From positions 62,001 to 126,000 of the forward strand of contig FXYJ02000001.1 in the NCBI GenBank assembly GCA_900184925.1: DNA of 64,000 nt. Direction: 5' to 3'. A program made the position numbers and the translations under genes. Of this stretch, positions 8,458-15,534 are shown piece after piece. Each line of letters starts with the position of its first letter. The first letter of the stretch is position 1. The notes below the pieces were generated by a model. That model had not been told where the DNA came from. It saw only the letters and a list, made by a program, of their open reading frames with translations, and did no database searches. This DNA is from Ruminococcaceae bacterium HV4-5-B5C. Lineage in GTDB: Bacteria; Bacillota; Clostridia; Oscillospirales; Acutalibacteraceae.

Positions 8458-8471
8458 GAGGAACAAATAAT

Positions 8472-8861
8472 ATGAGCGAGAGATGTGCAACTTATAAAGG
8501 GAAAACTTATTCAGCGAGCCTTCGGATAGATGGAAGTGTTTTGCTGCGTTCGACGAACGAAATAGACATTAGAAATGGTTTCCAGCCAAACAATAATAAA
8601 GACTCTCAATATACATGCTTCAAAATTGTGCCAAGAAATGACATTTCAGAACTATATGAGATCGTTGACAAAATCGAATATATAGGATATGTTGGAGACA
8701 TTCTTGAGGAGCAAGGAGACAAAATCCTCATAGAAATTGATAATCTATTGGACGATGAAGCCCAGACACTCAAAATGGACTATGCAACAGATAAAGGGAT
8801 TTATGTAAAGTGGGTTAATAAGTCTGATGTAAAAATCAGCACTGAAAAAACGGAGCTATAA
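8472..8861 (+). CDS. Candidate immunity protein to toxin A
   Basis: 129 residues, acidic, no signal peptide or membrane segment, so cytoplasmic. AGGAGG stands 10 bases before the ATG and the gene lies 14 bases after the toxin stop. Its composition is more AT-rich than the toxin N-terminus, matching the toxin C-terminal part, which suggests the two travelled together. No family is recognised; the immunity role rests on position only. Confidence 0.6.
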   Translation: MSERCATYKGKTYSASLRIDGSVLLRSTNEIDIRNGFQPNNNKDSQYTCFKIVPRNDISELYEIVDKIEYIGYVGDILEEQGDKILIEIDNLLDDEAQTLKMDYATDKGIYVKWVNKSDVKISTEKTEL

Positions 8862-8950
8862 ATTAATTGTTCAATCTCTATAGCAATATATCAATAGCAA
8901 TTCGTATCGTGGAGTGGCCAAAACTAGACGAAAAGATTAGAAATATTCTT

Positions 8951-8987
8951 AAAGCATGTCAGCCCGCAATGCGGGCTGACATGCTTT
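8951..8987. terminator. Perfect 17-bp palindromic hairpin, cassette boundary 1
   Basis: Arms 8951-8967 and 8971-8987 pair perfectly around a 3-base loop (AAT). The arms are identical to those at 10802-10838. It stands between the immunity gene of toxin A and an orphan toxin piece. It is probably a bidirectional terminator, although a T-run is missing on the plus strand. Its repetition at a cassette edge may also make it a recombination point. Confidence 0.75.
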
Positions 8988-9657
8988 GCACAGGCTCTCT
9001 GCAATCTTTGCTAGGGTTGCCGGGAAGGAAGGCGCACTCTTCCTCGGCAAGCGAGTTGCAGTGGACTGTGTTTCCTATGCGACTTCTTATTCGGCTGGGA
9101 AATTAGCAGAACAGAAGGGCCTTCCTCCGGAGATTAACATCCTGCTTTCCCTCGGAATCGGCATTACTGTCACCAAGGTTGCGGGGAAATATATTCTGAA
9201 AGATGCCAAAGGAGCGGTAATTGGCGAAATCCAAAGTACGAACGAGGGTACAGGAAACAATATTAAGAGTGACTATAAAATATTGACAAGTGGAGAAGCA
9301 GAAAGTTATGCGTTTGATGCAATAAAGGGAAGGAATAAATCAGATGCAGTAATGCTTGGAAAGTATGAAAAAAATTCATCAGCAAGTTATGATGAAATGG
9401 CCAAGGCATATGATTGTCAATATTTTAATCTGGATAATTATGATAAATTGGCCACTCAATACTCAAAAGACGAAATATGGAAAATAAATCAAAAATTTTT
9501 GGATATTGAAACTAGCTCTGGAAGAGAAATATATCTATCACATAATCCAAAAATAAATTTAGGGAAAGGAACATTTTATTCTCGTGAGTTACAATATCTA
9601 CTTGACAACGGATATCATTTTGTGCGGGAAGGAGAAATATGGCATGCCATCAGATAG
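8986..9657 (+). CDS. Orphan toxin C-terminal cassette (truncated, no targeting domain)
   Basis: The open frame begins at a TTG in the palindrome with no ribosome site. Its first recognisable codons (VAGKEGALFLGKRVAVDC) start in the middle of the pre-toxin region of toxin A, so the 270-residue targeting domain is absent. After the DAKGA linker near residue 80 comes a new toxin domain of about 140 residues (DAVMLGKYEKN, DEIWKINQKFLD, FVREGEIWHAIR). The domain is not recognised. The frame is intact, which fits a silent spare tip that can be recombined onto a full toxin. It overlaps the next gene by 14 bases. Confidence 0.65.
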   Translation: MHRLSAIFARVAGKEGALFLGKRVAVDCVSYATSYSAGKLAEQKGLPPEINILLSLGIGITVTKVAGKYILKDAKGAVIGEIQSTNEGTGNNIKSDYKILTSGEAESYAFDAIKGRNKSDAVMLGKYEKNSSASYDEMAKAYDCQYFNLDNYDKLATQYSKDEIWKINQKFLDIETSSGREIYLSHNPKINLGKGTFYSRELQYLLDNGYHFVREGEIWHAIR

Positions 9658-10063
9658 CAATAATCATTTAACGCTTATAGATGAAATTAATAATGTATTC
9701 TGTAATACTTTCACAAATGACTTACTCTTTATCAAAAAAACTGAAGCAACTGAGCATATGGGATATTTTAAAATCCAGTACAAATATCTTCCTTTACAAT
9801 ATGATATAATTTTTGAAAGTGAATACGGGGTATTTACTATTGATATTTGCGACAATGAAGGAGCAGAAAATAACCTTTTTAGGATTGTAAGATATGATAA
9901 TGAAACTAAGATAAGAAATGTGGAAAAGGCGACAATAATACTAAGGGCTGTTTTACAAAAGAATGACTTCTATTTCTATATCTCTAAACAGGGGAAGATA
10001 TATCGGAAAAAAGGTACGCAATATAAACGAGTCAAAGACTTAGCAGAATTAGCGGGGAGGTAG
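9644..10063 (+). CDS. Candidate immunity protein to the orphan toxin
   Basis: 139 residues. The ATG at 9644 has an AAGGAG site nine bases before it and overlaps the toxin stop; a longer in-frame start at 9584 lies inside the toxin and lacks a site. Small, cytoplasmic, AT-rich, without recognised domains (DNNHL-type start, then mixed beta/alpha pattern). Coupled to the orphan toxin tip, it would neutralise that activity. Retaining immunity without the full toxin would protect against sister cells that still carry it. Confidence 0.6.
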   Translation: MPSDSNNHLTLIDEINNVFCNTFTNDLLFIKKTEATEHMGYFKIQYKYLPLQYDIIFESEYGVFTIDICDNEGAENNLFRIVRYDNETKIRNVEKATIILRAVLQKNDFYFYISKQGKIYRKKGTQYKRVKDLAELAGR

Positions 10064-10067
10064 TATA

Positions 10068-10556
10068 ATGACTGAAAATTCTTACCAAAATAGTGTAAGT
10101 AGAAGATACTTAAATTTAAGGGAGCAGGTATTAGAATATTCTAATATAAATATGAATTTACGACTGGAAAATGATAGGCAAGTTTATATAGCAGTATTTG
10201 ATGTGCCACTGAGTAGTGGTATAATTGGTTCACAAACTCAAACTTTGGCGTTAATATTTGGATTGAATGCACATATATACCACGGAAGTGGAGAAGTAAT
10301 AACTGATTTAGAGAAAAATGAATCCGTCATGAAGGCAATGCAATCATTGTTTGTCAGTTGTCCACAGGTTTTAAATGGGATGCAGCTAACTTCAAATATA
10401 GAATATTATGACAGTGATAAGGTAAGAGCATATCAAAAAACAAGAAAAGGAATATATTTTAAGGAATTAGATAGTGAGAATAAGGAAGATAGATTTCTAA
10501 CCATGTTGATGGAAAATGTCTTGGTGAAAATTGCTGCAGTTCTGAGCGAAAACTGA
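10068..10556 (+). CDS. Second candidate immunity protein
   Basis: 162 residues, preceded by GGGGAGG and four bases after the previous stop, so in the same transcript. No signal peptide, membrane segment or recognised domain. AT-rich like its neighbour. It could be a second immunity gene for the same toxin, or the orphan immunity gene of a lost toxin. Not assigned to a family. Confidence 0.55.
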   Translation: MTENSYQNSVSRRYLNLREQVLEYSNINMNLRLENDRQVYIAVFDVPLSSGIIGSQTQTLALIFGLNAHIYHGSGEVITDLEKNESVMKAMQSLFVSCPQVLNGMQLTSNIEYYDSDKVRAYQKTRKGIYFKELDSENKEDRFLTMLMENVLVKIAAVLSEN

Positions 10557-10801
10557 TAATACTTATAATCTTGTTTTGCTTGGCATGGGTGTTGTTGCCG
10601 GTAGGTTTGCCAGTGAGTATCAAAAAGGTGAAAAATAGTAGGAAATGGATAACATATAATGCAAAGAGAGGCTAAACTCGATTGAGTTTTGAAAGCATAC
10701 ACATCGTATTGCTATTAGAACATAGTAAAACTTTTGCAAACACGGTTATTACCTATGATGACCAAGAAATGTGGGAAACCAAAGGAAGATTAAATATTTT
10801 T
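10557..10801 (+). other. AT-rich spacer with decayed frame
   Basis: No supported gene. One frame stays open for about 45 codons (about 10536-10670) with a hydrophobic run, LIILIILFCLAWVLLPVG, then a basic tail, but it has no start codon with a ribosome site. It may be the tail of a degraded membrane-type immunity gene. The last 20 bases resemble those before the palindrome at 8951. Confidence 0.4.
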
Positions 10802-10838
10802 AAAGCATGTCAGCCCGCATTGCGGGCTGACATGCTTT
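10802..10838. terminator. Perfect 17-bp palindromic hairpin, cassette boundary 2
   Basis: Arms 10802-10818 and 10822-10838 are the same as those at 8951-8987; only the loop (ATT for AAT) differs. It separates the orphan cassette from the second full toxin. A T5 run follows ten bases later. Confidence 0.75.
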
Positions 10839-10854
10839 GTACGGGCTTTTTGTA

Positions 10855-10951
10855 GCCTTTGCCAGGGGGGGCCGGGAAGAAAGGCGCACTCTTCCTCGGC
10901 AAGCGCGTTGCAGTGGACTGTGTTTCCTATGCCGTTTCCTATTCTGTGGAG
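10855..10951 (+). pseudogene. Pre-toxin region remnant fused to the repeat edge
   Basis: About 95 bases match the middle of the toxin pre-toxin region (CCGGGAAGAAAGGCGCACTC and following), out of frame with any start. The remnant breaks off at 10951 and joins directly to the 3' end of the EspG-like gene (identical to 6418 onward). The junction records the recombination that placed the second toxin copy here. Confidence 0.75.
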
Positions 10952-12154
10952 AATGCGGCTGCGCCTGATGAAACTGCTCGGCATCAGCGGGGGTGTATAA
11001 AATGCCCGAAATAAAAACAGGCGATGCTCTTCTGGACTATGAACGCCGGCTGATTTCAGTGTTTAATCTTCTTGAGGATGCGCTCAAAACCTGCAGCGGT
11101 ATGCAGCAGCGGCTTGAGAATGGCATGTATCAGGGGCGCGCAATGGATGAAATGCGGCAGTACTTCCAAATGCTTTCCGTTCATATCAGTCAGCTGAGGG
11201 CCCTTTATCAGAAAGGTGCCCAGTACGTTATGAATACTTACAAAACCACATACAAAAACGATGAGCAGCTGAAACAGTGGCTGTTGGCCAACTTTGGGGT
11301 GGAGGAGGAAAGCGAGGATGCCGGCAGCAAGTGAAGTGAAGAAGATTGACCAGAGCTGGGAGAGCAAGGTCACAGACATTTCCACAGGAAACCTCTGGGG
11401 AGATCTGGAGCAGATTAACCGCGCCATACTGGATTGCAACGAGGCCGTTACCGACGCCGGTCTCGGGGGAATCTCTTACGTTTCACAGAACAGTGAGATT
11501 CAACGCCGAATGAATGCCATCGGAATCATGGAAGAGTATGTCATGGGCATCCGTTCCGCCCTGCAGCAGCAGCTCGATGATCCGCTGTTTGACGGCTTCA
11601 ATAAAAAGGCGACAGAAACACTCAGCCGAATCCATCCGGAGAAGTTTGAGACCGCGAACACTCTGGGGCTGACCGTAACCCTCGGAGCGTCCGGGCACGG
11701 GGAATCGTATTCTTCGAAGGAGACGAAGGATCATCTTGACCTCTATGATTTTCTGGGTTATACTGTGGGAAATTATTCCGAATATGGATGTCTGCACACG
11801 GAGAGCATGGAGTGCGTGCAGGATTTTGCGGACATGTTTAAGGCGGATTACGACGCGGTATCAAAATCCGGTGCGCTGAAGGGCAGCAGCGTAAAAAGTC
11901 TGGACGATTACCTGAAAAATCTGGTCAGCGGCGGCGATTTCAGCCACCATATGGATCAGCCCTTCAAGAGTTTTCTTTCCGGCCTTCTTGACATCACCAT
12001 TGTTAAGCCGATTATTGACGCCTGCACCGGTTATGACTGCGTTACGGGAGAAGATCTTTCAAACACGGAACAGAGTTTGGATCTGCTCTTTGCCGCAGTA
12101 TCATTGATTCCATTTGCCGGGGTAGCCGGGAAGGCAATTGATATCGGCGGGAAG
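10952..12154 (+). repeat. 1.2-kb direct repeat, copy B
   Basis: Read as identical to 6418-7620. The two direct copies bracket 4.5 kb holding toxin A's tip, three candidate immunity genes and the orphan tip, so crossing over between them would delete that whole block or bring it back as a tandem. Confidence 0.9.
11002..11334 (+). CDS. T7SS toxin partner, helical protein (copy B)
   Basis: 110 residues, identical to the protein at 6468-6800 and with the same ribosome site and 17-base overlap with its toxin. Its duplication with the toxin N-terminus, but without the other upstream T7SS genes, suggests partner and targeting domain act as one unit. Confidence 0.65.
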   Translation: MPEIKTGDALLDYERRLISVFNLLEDALKTCSGMQQRLENGMYQGRAMDEMRQYFQMLSVHISQLRALYQKGAQYVMNTYKTTYKNDEQLKQWLLANFGVEEESEDAGSK

Positions 12155-12790
12155 AAAGGCGCACCCTTCCTCGGCAAGCGGGTTGCAGTGGACTGTGTTT
12201 CCTATGCGACTTCTTATTCGGCTGGGAAATTAGCAGAACAAAAGGGCCTTGATCCTAGGGCTAACATATTGATTTCCCTTGGAATTGGTTTAATTACTAC
12301 CAAGGGTGTTGCAAAATTAGTTTTTAAAGATGGCAAAGAAGCAGTGCTTCAAGATGCCAAAGGAGCAGTGCTTCCAGATTTACAGGAACCTACGGTTTCA
12401 AATACGGAGAATTTTGATAGACTTGTGGAGAAAGCTAAAAGCGTAGACGTTTCTACCGGAGCAAATCAGGCGGTGTTTTATTCTGGTGAGGGTAATCGTG
12501 CAGGGGCGGAAGCATTTGCAAAACTGAATGGAAAAATGACTCTTGAAATGACGCCTGGCGGTAAATATTTTGATAATTTTGATTTATTTGGACGGAATAG
12601 TCCGCTGACGGATGATCAGGCTCTCAAAATTTGGTCGATTTTATCGGAAAGATATGCAAAGGCCGTATCTGCAAATGTTTGTGGATTTGTTCAGGGAGCA
12701 AGAGCCGGAAGTATTTTTAATACTGTTGAATACCCGACGTTGCAAAAAAATCCGTATGTAACTAATATATTAACAGAGTTATTTAATTGA
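11318..12790 (+). CDS. T7SS polymorphic toxin B with predicted ADP-ribosyl cyclase/NAD glycohydrolase tip
   Basis: 490 residues; ATG at 11318 with GGAGGAGG. The first 279 codons equal toxin A. The linker then diverges (FKDGKEAVLQDAKGAVLPDL) and a tip of about 120 residues follows. The tip has FYSGEGN, TLEMTPGG, IWSILSERYAKAVS and NTVEYPTL in this order. These line up with the CD38/ADP-ribosyl cyclase family segments FWSKTKD, TLEDTLLG, FWKTVSRRFAEAAC and GSVEVHNL, the last holding the catalytic Glu. The tip should therefore destroy NAD+ in target cells. This is by recalled motifs, not a search. Two immunity-type genes follow. Confidence 0.7.
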   Translation: MPAASEVKKIDQSWESKVTDISTGNLWGDLEQINRAILDCNEAVTDAGLGGISYVSQNSEIQRRMNAIGIMEEYVMGIRSALQQQLDDPLFDGFNKKATETLSRIHPEKFETANTLGLTVTLGASGHGESYSSKETKDHLDLYDFLGYTVGNYSEYGCLHTESMECVQDFADMFKADYDAVSKSGALKGSSVKSLDDYLKNLVSGGDFSHHMDQPFKSFLSGLLDITIVKPIIDACTGYDCVTGEDLSNTEQSLDLLFAAVSLIPFAGVAGKAIDIGGKKGAPFLGKRVAVDCVSYATSYSAGKLAEQKGLDPRANILISLGIGLITTKGVAKLVFKDGKEAVLQDAKGAVLPDLQEPTVSNTENFDRLVEKAKSVDVSTGANQAVFYSGEGNRAGAEAFAKLNGKMTLEMTPGGKYFDNFDLFGRNSPLTDDQALKIWSILSERYAKAVSANVCGFVQGARAGSIFNTVEYPTLQKNPYVTNILTELFN

Positions 12791-12800
12791 GGTGAACAAA

Positions 12801-13076
12801 ATGGGAAAAACCTACTACATAAAAACACTTCATTTTTACTCGTTTGAGTATCATGAAAATGGAAAAACAATAGTCATCAATTTTGATTTTCGAGATAGAG
12901 TTCTATATCTAACGCCAACAATGATTACAAAATGGGAAAAACCATATGACGATTCAGAAATATCTTATGATCAAAAGCTTCAGATTCTACATAATATACG
13001 GGAATGTTTGTTGGAAAGACGGCGACCTGAAGAAGTGATTATTGAGGAAAAACCAGAAGGGGCGGGAGAGCAATGA
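12801..13076 (+). CDS. Candidate immunity protein to toxin B
   Basis: 91 residues. The ATG at 12801 has GAGGTG seven bases before it; the GTG at 12792 is part of that site. It begins ten bases after the toxin stop and overlaps the next gene by four (ATGA). A beta-rich N-terminal half is followed by a helix and a basic segment (RECLLERRRPEEVIIEEKP). It resembles the first 85 residues of the next gene product: the pattern is gR-x3-L-xPT, then W, then a helix ending in an R-rich strand and a KP. Confidence 0.65.
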   Translation: MGKTYYIKTLHFYSFEYHENGKTIVINFDFRDRVLYLTPTMITKWEKPYDDSEISYDQKLQILHNIRECLLERRRPEEVIIEEKPEGAGEQ

Positions 13077-13600
13077 TAACAATGCCTGATGGTGCACAGT
13101 TTGAGATGCAGTGGAAGCAGGTTAAATATATTAACGGTGGGCATAATGTTACTTTTGAAATCATCCCAATGTTTACTGGAAGGGACATTGTCTTATTCCC
13201 CACCGCTGAACTTTGGACTGAAACACAAGATGTATTCAGCGATCAGGAACGTGTGGAAATTATTTTTCTGTTGGAGCGCATTGCATGGAAGCGAGAGATT
13301 CGCGTGGTTGAGGCAAACATAAAGCCAGTGATTGATTCGAATGACATTCCAGTAAGTGGTTCTATCGAATCAACTCCCGGGTATCAAGCAATGGCATCAA
13401 AGAATCTTTTCGATCCCCAGAGCCCGCTCAGCAACTCGCAGGTCAAAGAGATTTACTGCATTTTAGAAAAGCGTTTTGCAGAAAGTGCAAGCGGTGTTGT
13501 AGCAATTCCTCGGGATGAAATACTCAGAGAAAGCATTTTAGAAAAAGTTAGCATTCCTGCATTAAAAGAAAATCGTAATGCCATCTTAAAGTTGGTATAA
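13073..13600 (+). CDS. Immunity-toxin chimera: immunity-like N-terminus fused to a dead cyclase-type toxin tail
   Basis: 175 residues; start ATG in the ATGA overlap. Residues 1-85 look like the preceding immunity protein. From residue about 98 on the sequence follows toxin B's tip: IESTPG for LEMTPG, FDPQSPLSNSQ for FGRNSPLTDDQ, IYCILEKRFAESAS for IWSILSERYAKAVS, and EKVSIPAL for NTVEYPTL. The putative catalytic Glu is replaced by Ser and the N-terminal third of the toxin fold is missing, so the tail should be inactive. It may be a recombination scar or a two-part inhibitor. The frame is intact. Confidence 0.6.
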   Translation: MITMPDGAQFEMQWKQVKYINGGHNVTFEIIPMFTGRDIVLFPTAELWTETQDVFSDQERVEIIFLLERIAWKREIRVVEANIKPVIDSNDIPVSGSIESTPGYQAMASKNLFDPQSPLSNSQVKEIYCILEKRFAESASGVVAIPRDEILRESILEKVSIPALKENRNAILKLV

Positions 13601-13647
13601 TCAGTTCTATATACACCAATGACCAGCTGTAATAATTCATACAGTAA

Positions 13648-13684
13648 CCCAATGCAGAATCTTTTTGAACTGTATTGGGCTTTT
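13648..13684 (+). terminator. Terminator after the chimera gene
   Basis: 10-bp stem (13648-13657 with 13670-13679, one G-T pair) followed by CTTTTC, 48 bases after the stop codon. Confidence 0.6.
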
Positions 13685-13699
13685 CAATAGACCGTATTC

Positions 13700-13941
13700 T
13701 TCGCCGGTATTGATTCCATTTGCCGGGGTAGCCGGGAAGGCAATTGATATCGGCGGAAAGGAAGGCGCACTCTTCCTCGGTAAGCAGGTTGCAGTGGACT
13801 GCATCTCCTATGCTGTTTTCTATTCCGCTGGGAAAGGCGGGAGAACAGGAAGGTCTTCCTCCGGAGATTAACATCCTGCTTTCCCTCGGAATCGGCATTA
13901 CCGCAACCAAGGTCGCGGGGAAATATATACTGGATCAATAA
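13700..13941 (+). pseudogene. Frameshifted pre-toxin remnant
   Basis: Matches the toxin region from LIPFAGVAGKAIDIGG through YILKDAKG, but has neither targeting domain nor toxin tip. A frameshift near 13837 (GGGAAAGGCGGGAG in place of GGGAAATTAGCAG) splits it into two frames, and it ends at a stop directly after KYILDQ. It is the remnant of another displaced cassette. Confidence 0.75.
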
Positions 13942-14040
13942 TTTCTATGATTGAATTCCAAGACGAAATGGAAGCCAGAAGGAAGAATCACAGGAGACTG
14001 CGTTTTGCAAGAGATGCAAGCCCAAAAATGATTTATATGG

Positions 14041-14082
14041 GTACGCAATACAGACTCTATCTGCTGTATTGCGTACTTTTTT
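14041..14082 (+). terminator. Strong intrinsic terminator ending the toxin array
   Basis: 13-bp perfect stem (14041-14053 with 14064-14076) followed by T6. It separates the toxin array from the kinase-phosphatase operon. Confidence 0.85.
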
Positions 14083-14203
14083 ATAGGCCGGTTCCTTCAC
14101 CAGGGTAACGCTGATTCATTTTAGCTGGTAAGCGGAAAAGTCAGCTGTGATCGGCATACCGAAAGATGAAAGAACTCCACACAGGAAAAAATATCTAGAT
14201 ATG

Positions 14204-14233
14204 TTGAAAAATGTATTCAACTGGTGCTATAAT
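14204..14233 (+). promoter_or_regulatory. Promoter of the FHA-phosphatase-kinase operon
   Basis: TTGAAA at 14204-14209, an 18-base spacer and TATAAT at 14228-14233. The only good vegetative promoter between the toxin array and the FHA gene. Confidence 0.7.
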
Positions 14234-14382
14234 GAATCGAAATAATTATTAACTAGAATTACATACGAACGTGAGGCCAAAACGAACCCAGCCGCGACGT
14301 AACGGTTTCAACAGGATCTCCTTGAAGTGACAGATTTTGTCTTTTTCTAAGTTGATGAAAAGGAATCGGATGGTGTTGACCA

Positions 14383-15516
14383 TTGAAAATGAAGGTTCGG
14401 AATAAACGCGATCGAATTCTCGTAACAGTGAAGTTCTCTCTGAAAGATGAAATAAGTCGGCGGGAACTGGAAACTTTGACGGGCAGTTCCGTCCGTTTCT
14501 TTGTTGCCCCAAAAAGCATTCACCGAAAACGGTTGCTTTATATCGGTCGGCCGGCAGTGTCGCTGGATCGGTTCATGAAAACGCATGTCACCACCAGATA
14601 TGAGTTCTATTTTGTCATGGCGCAGATTGCCGACGCTGCACGGAGAATCGAATCAAATAAGTTGTTTCTCAATAATCTTGTCCTGGATTTGAGGTATGTT
14701 TTTATCAATCAGACGACAAAAGAGCTGCAGTTCCTTTACCTGCCGGTTCTCTCCAATCATGTTTGCGTTGACGTGCGTGGATTTATGGAGTCTGTAATTT
14801 ATGCCACGGCTTTTGACCCAAGCAGTGGGACGGATTATGTTGCACAATTTGCTAATTTTTTGAGAAATATGGAACCGTATTCTTCCGATAAAGTATGCGA
14901 CTATATTTTGAAGCGTGAAAAAGATATTTCCAACCGAATCGGCAAAGGCAGTCCGAGCGGCTTTTTAACCGATAAGCCTGTCGACTATTATAGTCACTAC
15001 GGGAACCAGGGTGATGCAGATCACGATGGTACCTGCCTGCTGCAGAGTGAAGACGGGAGCGAGACAAGCCTTTTGAATGACCAAGAAAGCAGTGAAGCGG
15101 TGCTGCCGGAAGAAAAAGAGAGTTATGAAGCGGAAGGAACTGTGCTCCTTGACGGGGAAGCAACTACGCTGCTAAAGGATGAAGGCGTTTCTCAGAAAGC
15201 CTCCCCAACGTCATGCAGTCACGATCCGTACCTGATTCGTGTTTCGGCTAATGAAAAAATAAGCCTTTGCAAACCGGTGTTTCGTCTTGGTAAGGACAAA
15301 GACAGTGTCGATTATTTCGTCTACGGCAACAATGCGGTAAGTCGGGCGCATGCCGATCTTATCACGCGCGGCAGCCGCTGCTTCGTGATTGACTGCAATT
15401 CGACAAACCGGACTTATATCAACGAAAGGGAAATCCCTGCAAAAATTGAAACGGAAATCCATGACGGGGATATCCTGAAGCTTGCAAACGAAACATTCGA
15501 GTTCCATATTTCCTGA
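14383..15516 (+). CDS. FHA-domain protein with Thr-rich linker
   Basis: 377 residues from TTG 14383, which lies eight bases after GGATGGTG; ATG 14389 is the alternative. Residues 1-190 are an unassigned globular domain (DUF6382-like) shared in outline with the protein at 25090. Residues 205-275 are an acidic, low-complexity linker with GTCLL, TSLL, GTVLL and TTLL motifs, likely phosphothreonine sites. Residues 285-377 are a classic FHA domain (RLGKDKD, SRAHADL, CNSTNRTYIN), which binds phosphothreonine peptides. It probably links the kinase two genes on to the secretion machine, in the manner of GarA or T6SS Fha. Confidence 0.85.
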   Translation: MKMKVRNKRDRILVTVKFSLKDEISRRELETLTGSSVRFFVAPKSIHRKRLLYIGRPAVSLDRFMKTHVTTRYEFYFVMAQIADAARRIESNKLFLNNLVLDLRYVFINQTTKELQFLYLPVLSNHVCVDVRGFMESVIYATAFDPSSGTDYVAQFANFLRNMEPYSSDKVCDYILKREKDISNRIGKGSPSGFLTDKPVDYYSHYGNQGDADHDGTCLLQSEDGSETSLLNDQESSEAVLPEEKESYEAEGTVLLDGEATTLLKDEGVSQKASPTSCSHDPYLIRVSANEKISLCKPVFRLGKDKDSVDYFVYGNNAVSRAHADLITRGSRCFVIDCNSTNRTYINEREIPAKIETEIHDGDILKLANETFEFHIS

Positions 15517-15534
15517 TGTGAGGTGGAAAAGAGT

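Larger units (their letters stand above)
13942..14382 (+). other. Non-coding stretch: decayed remnant and leader of the FHA-kinase operon
   Basis: No gene. It contains a terminator (14041-14082), an about 50-base, more decayed copy of the same pre-toxin sequence (about 14083-14135, with CTGATTCATTTT and AGCTGGTAAGCGG), and a promoter at 14204-14233. An about 145-base untranslated leader precedes the FHA gene. Confidence 0.55.

Noticed and set aside
10536..10670. Short hydrophobic frame after the second immunity candidate
   Set aside because: It has no start codon with a ribosome site and begins inside the upstream gene; kept only as a possible remnant in the spacer entry.
8951..14135. CRISPR array or IS element as explanation for the repeats
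   Set aside because: Repeats are too few, unequally spaced and of different lengths for CRISPR; no transposase frame or terminal inverted repeats with target duplication are present.
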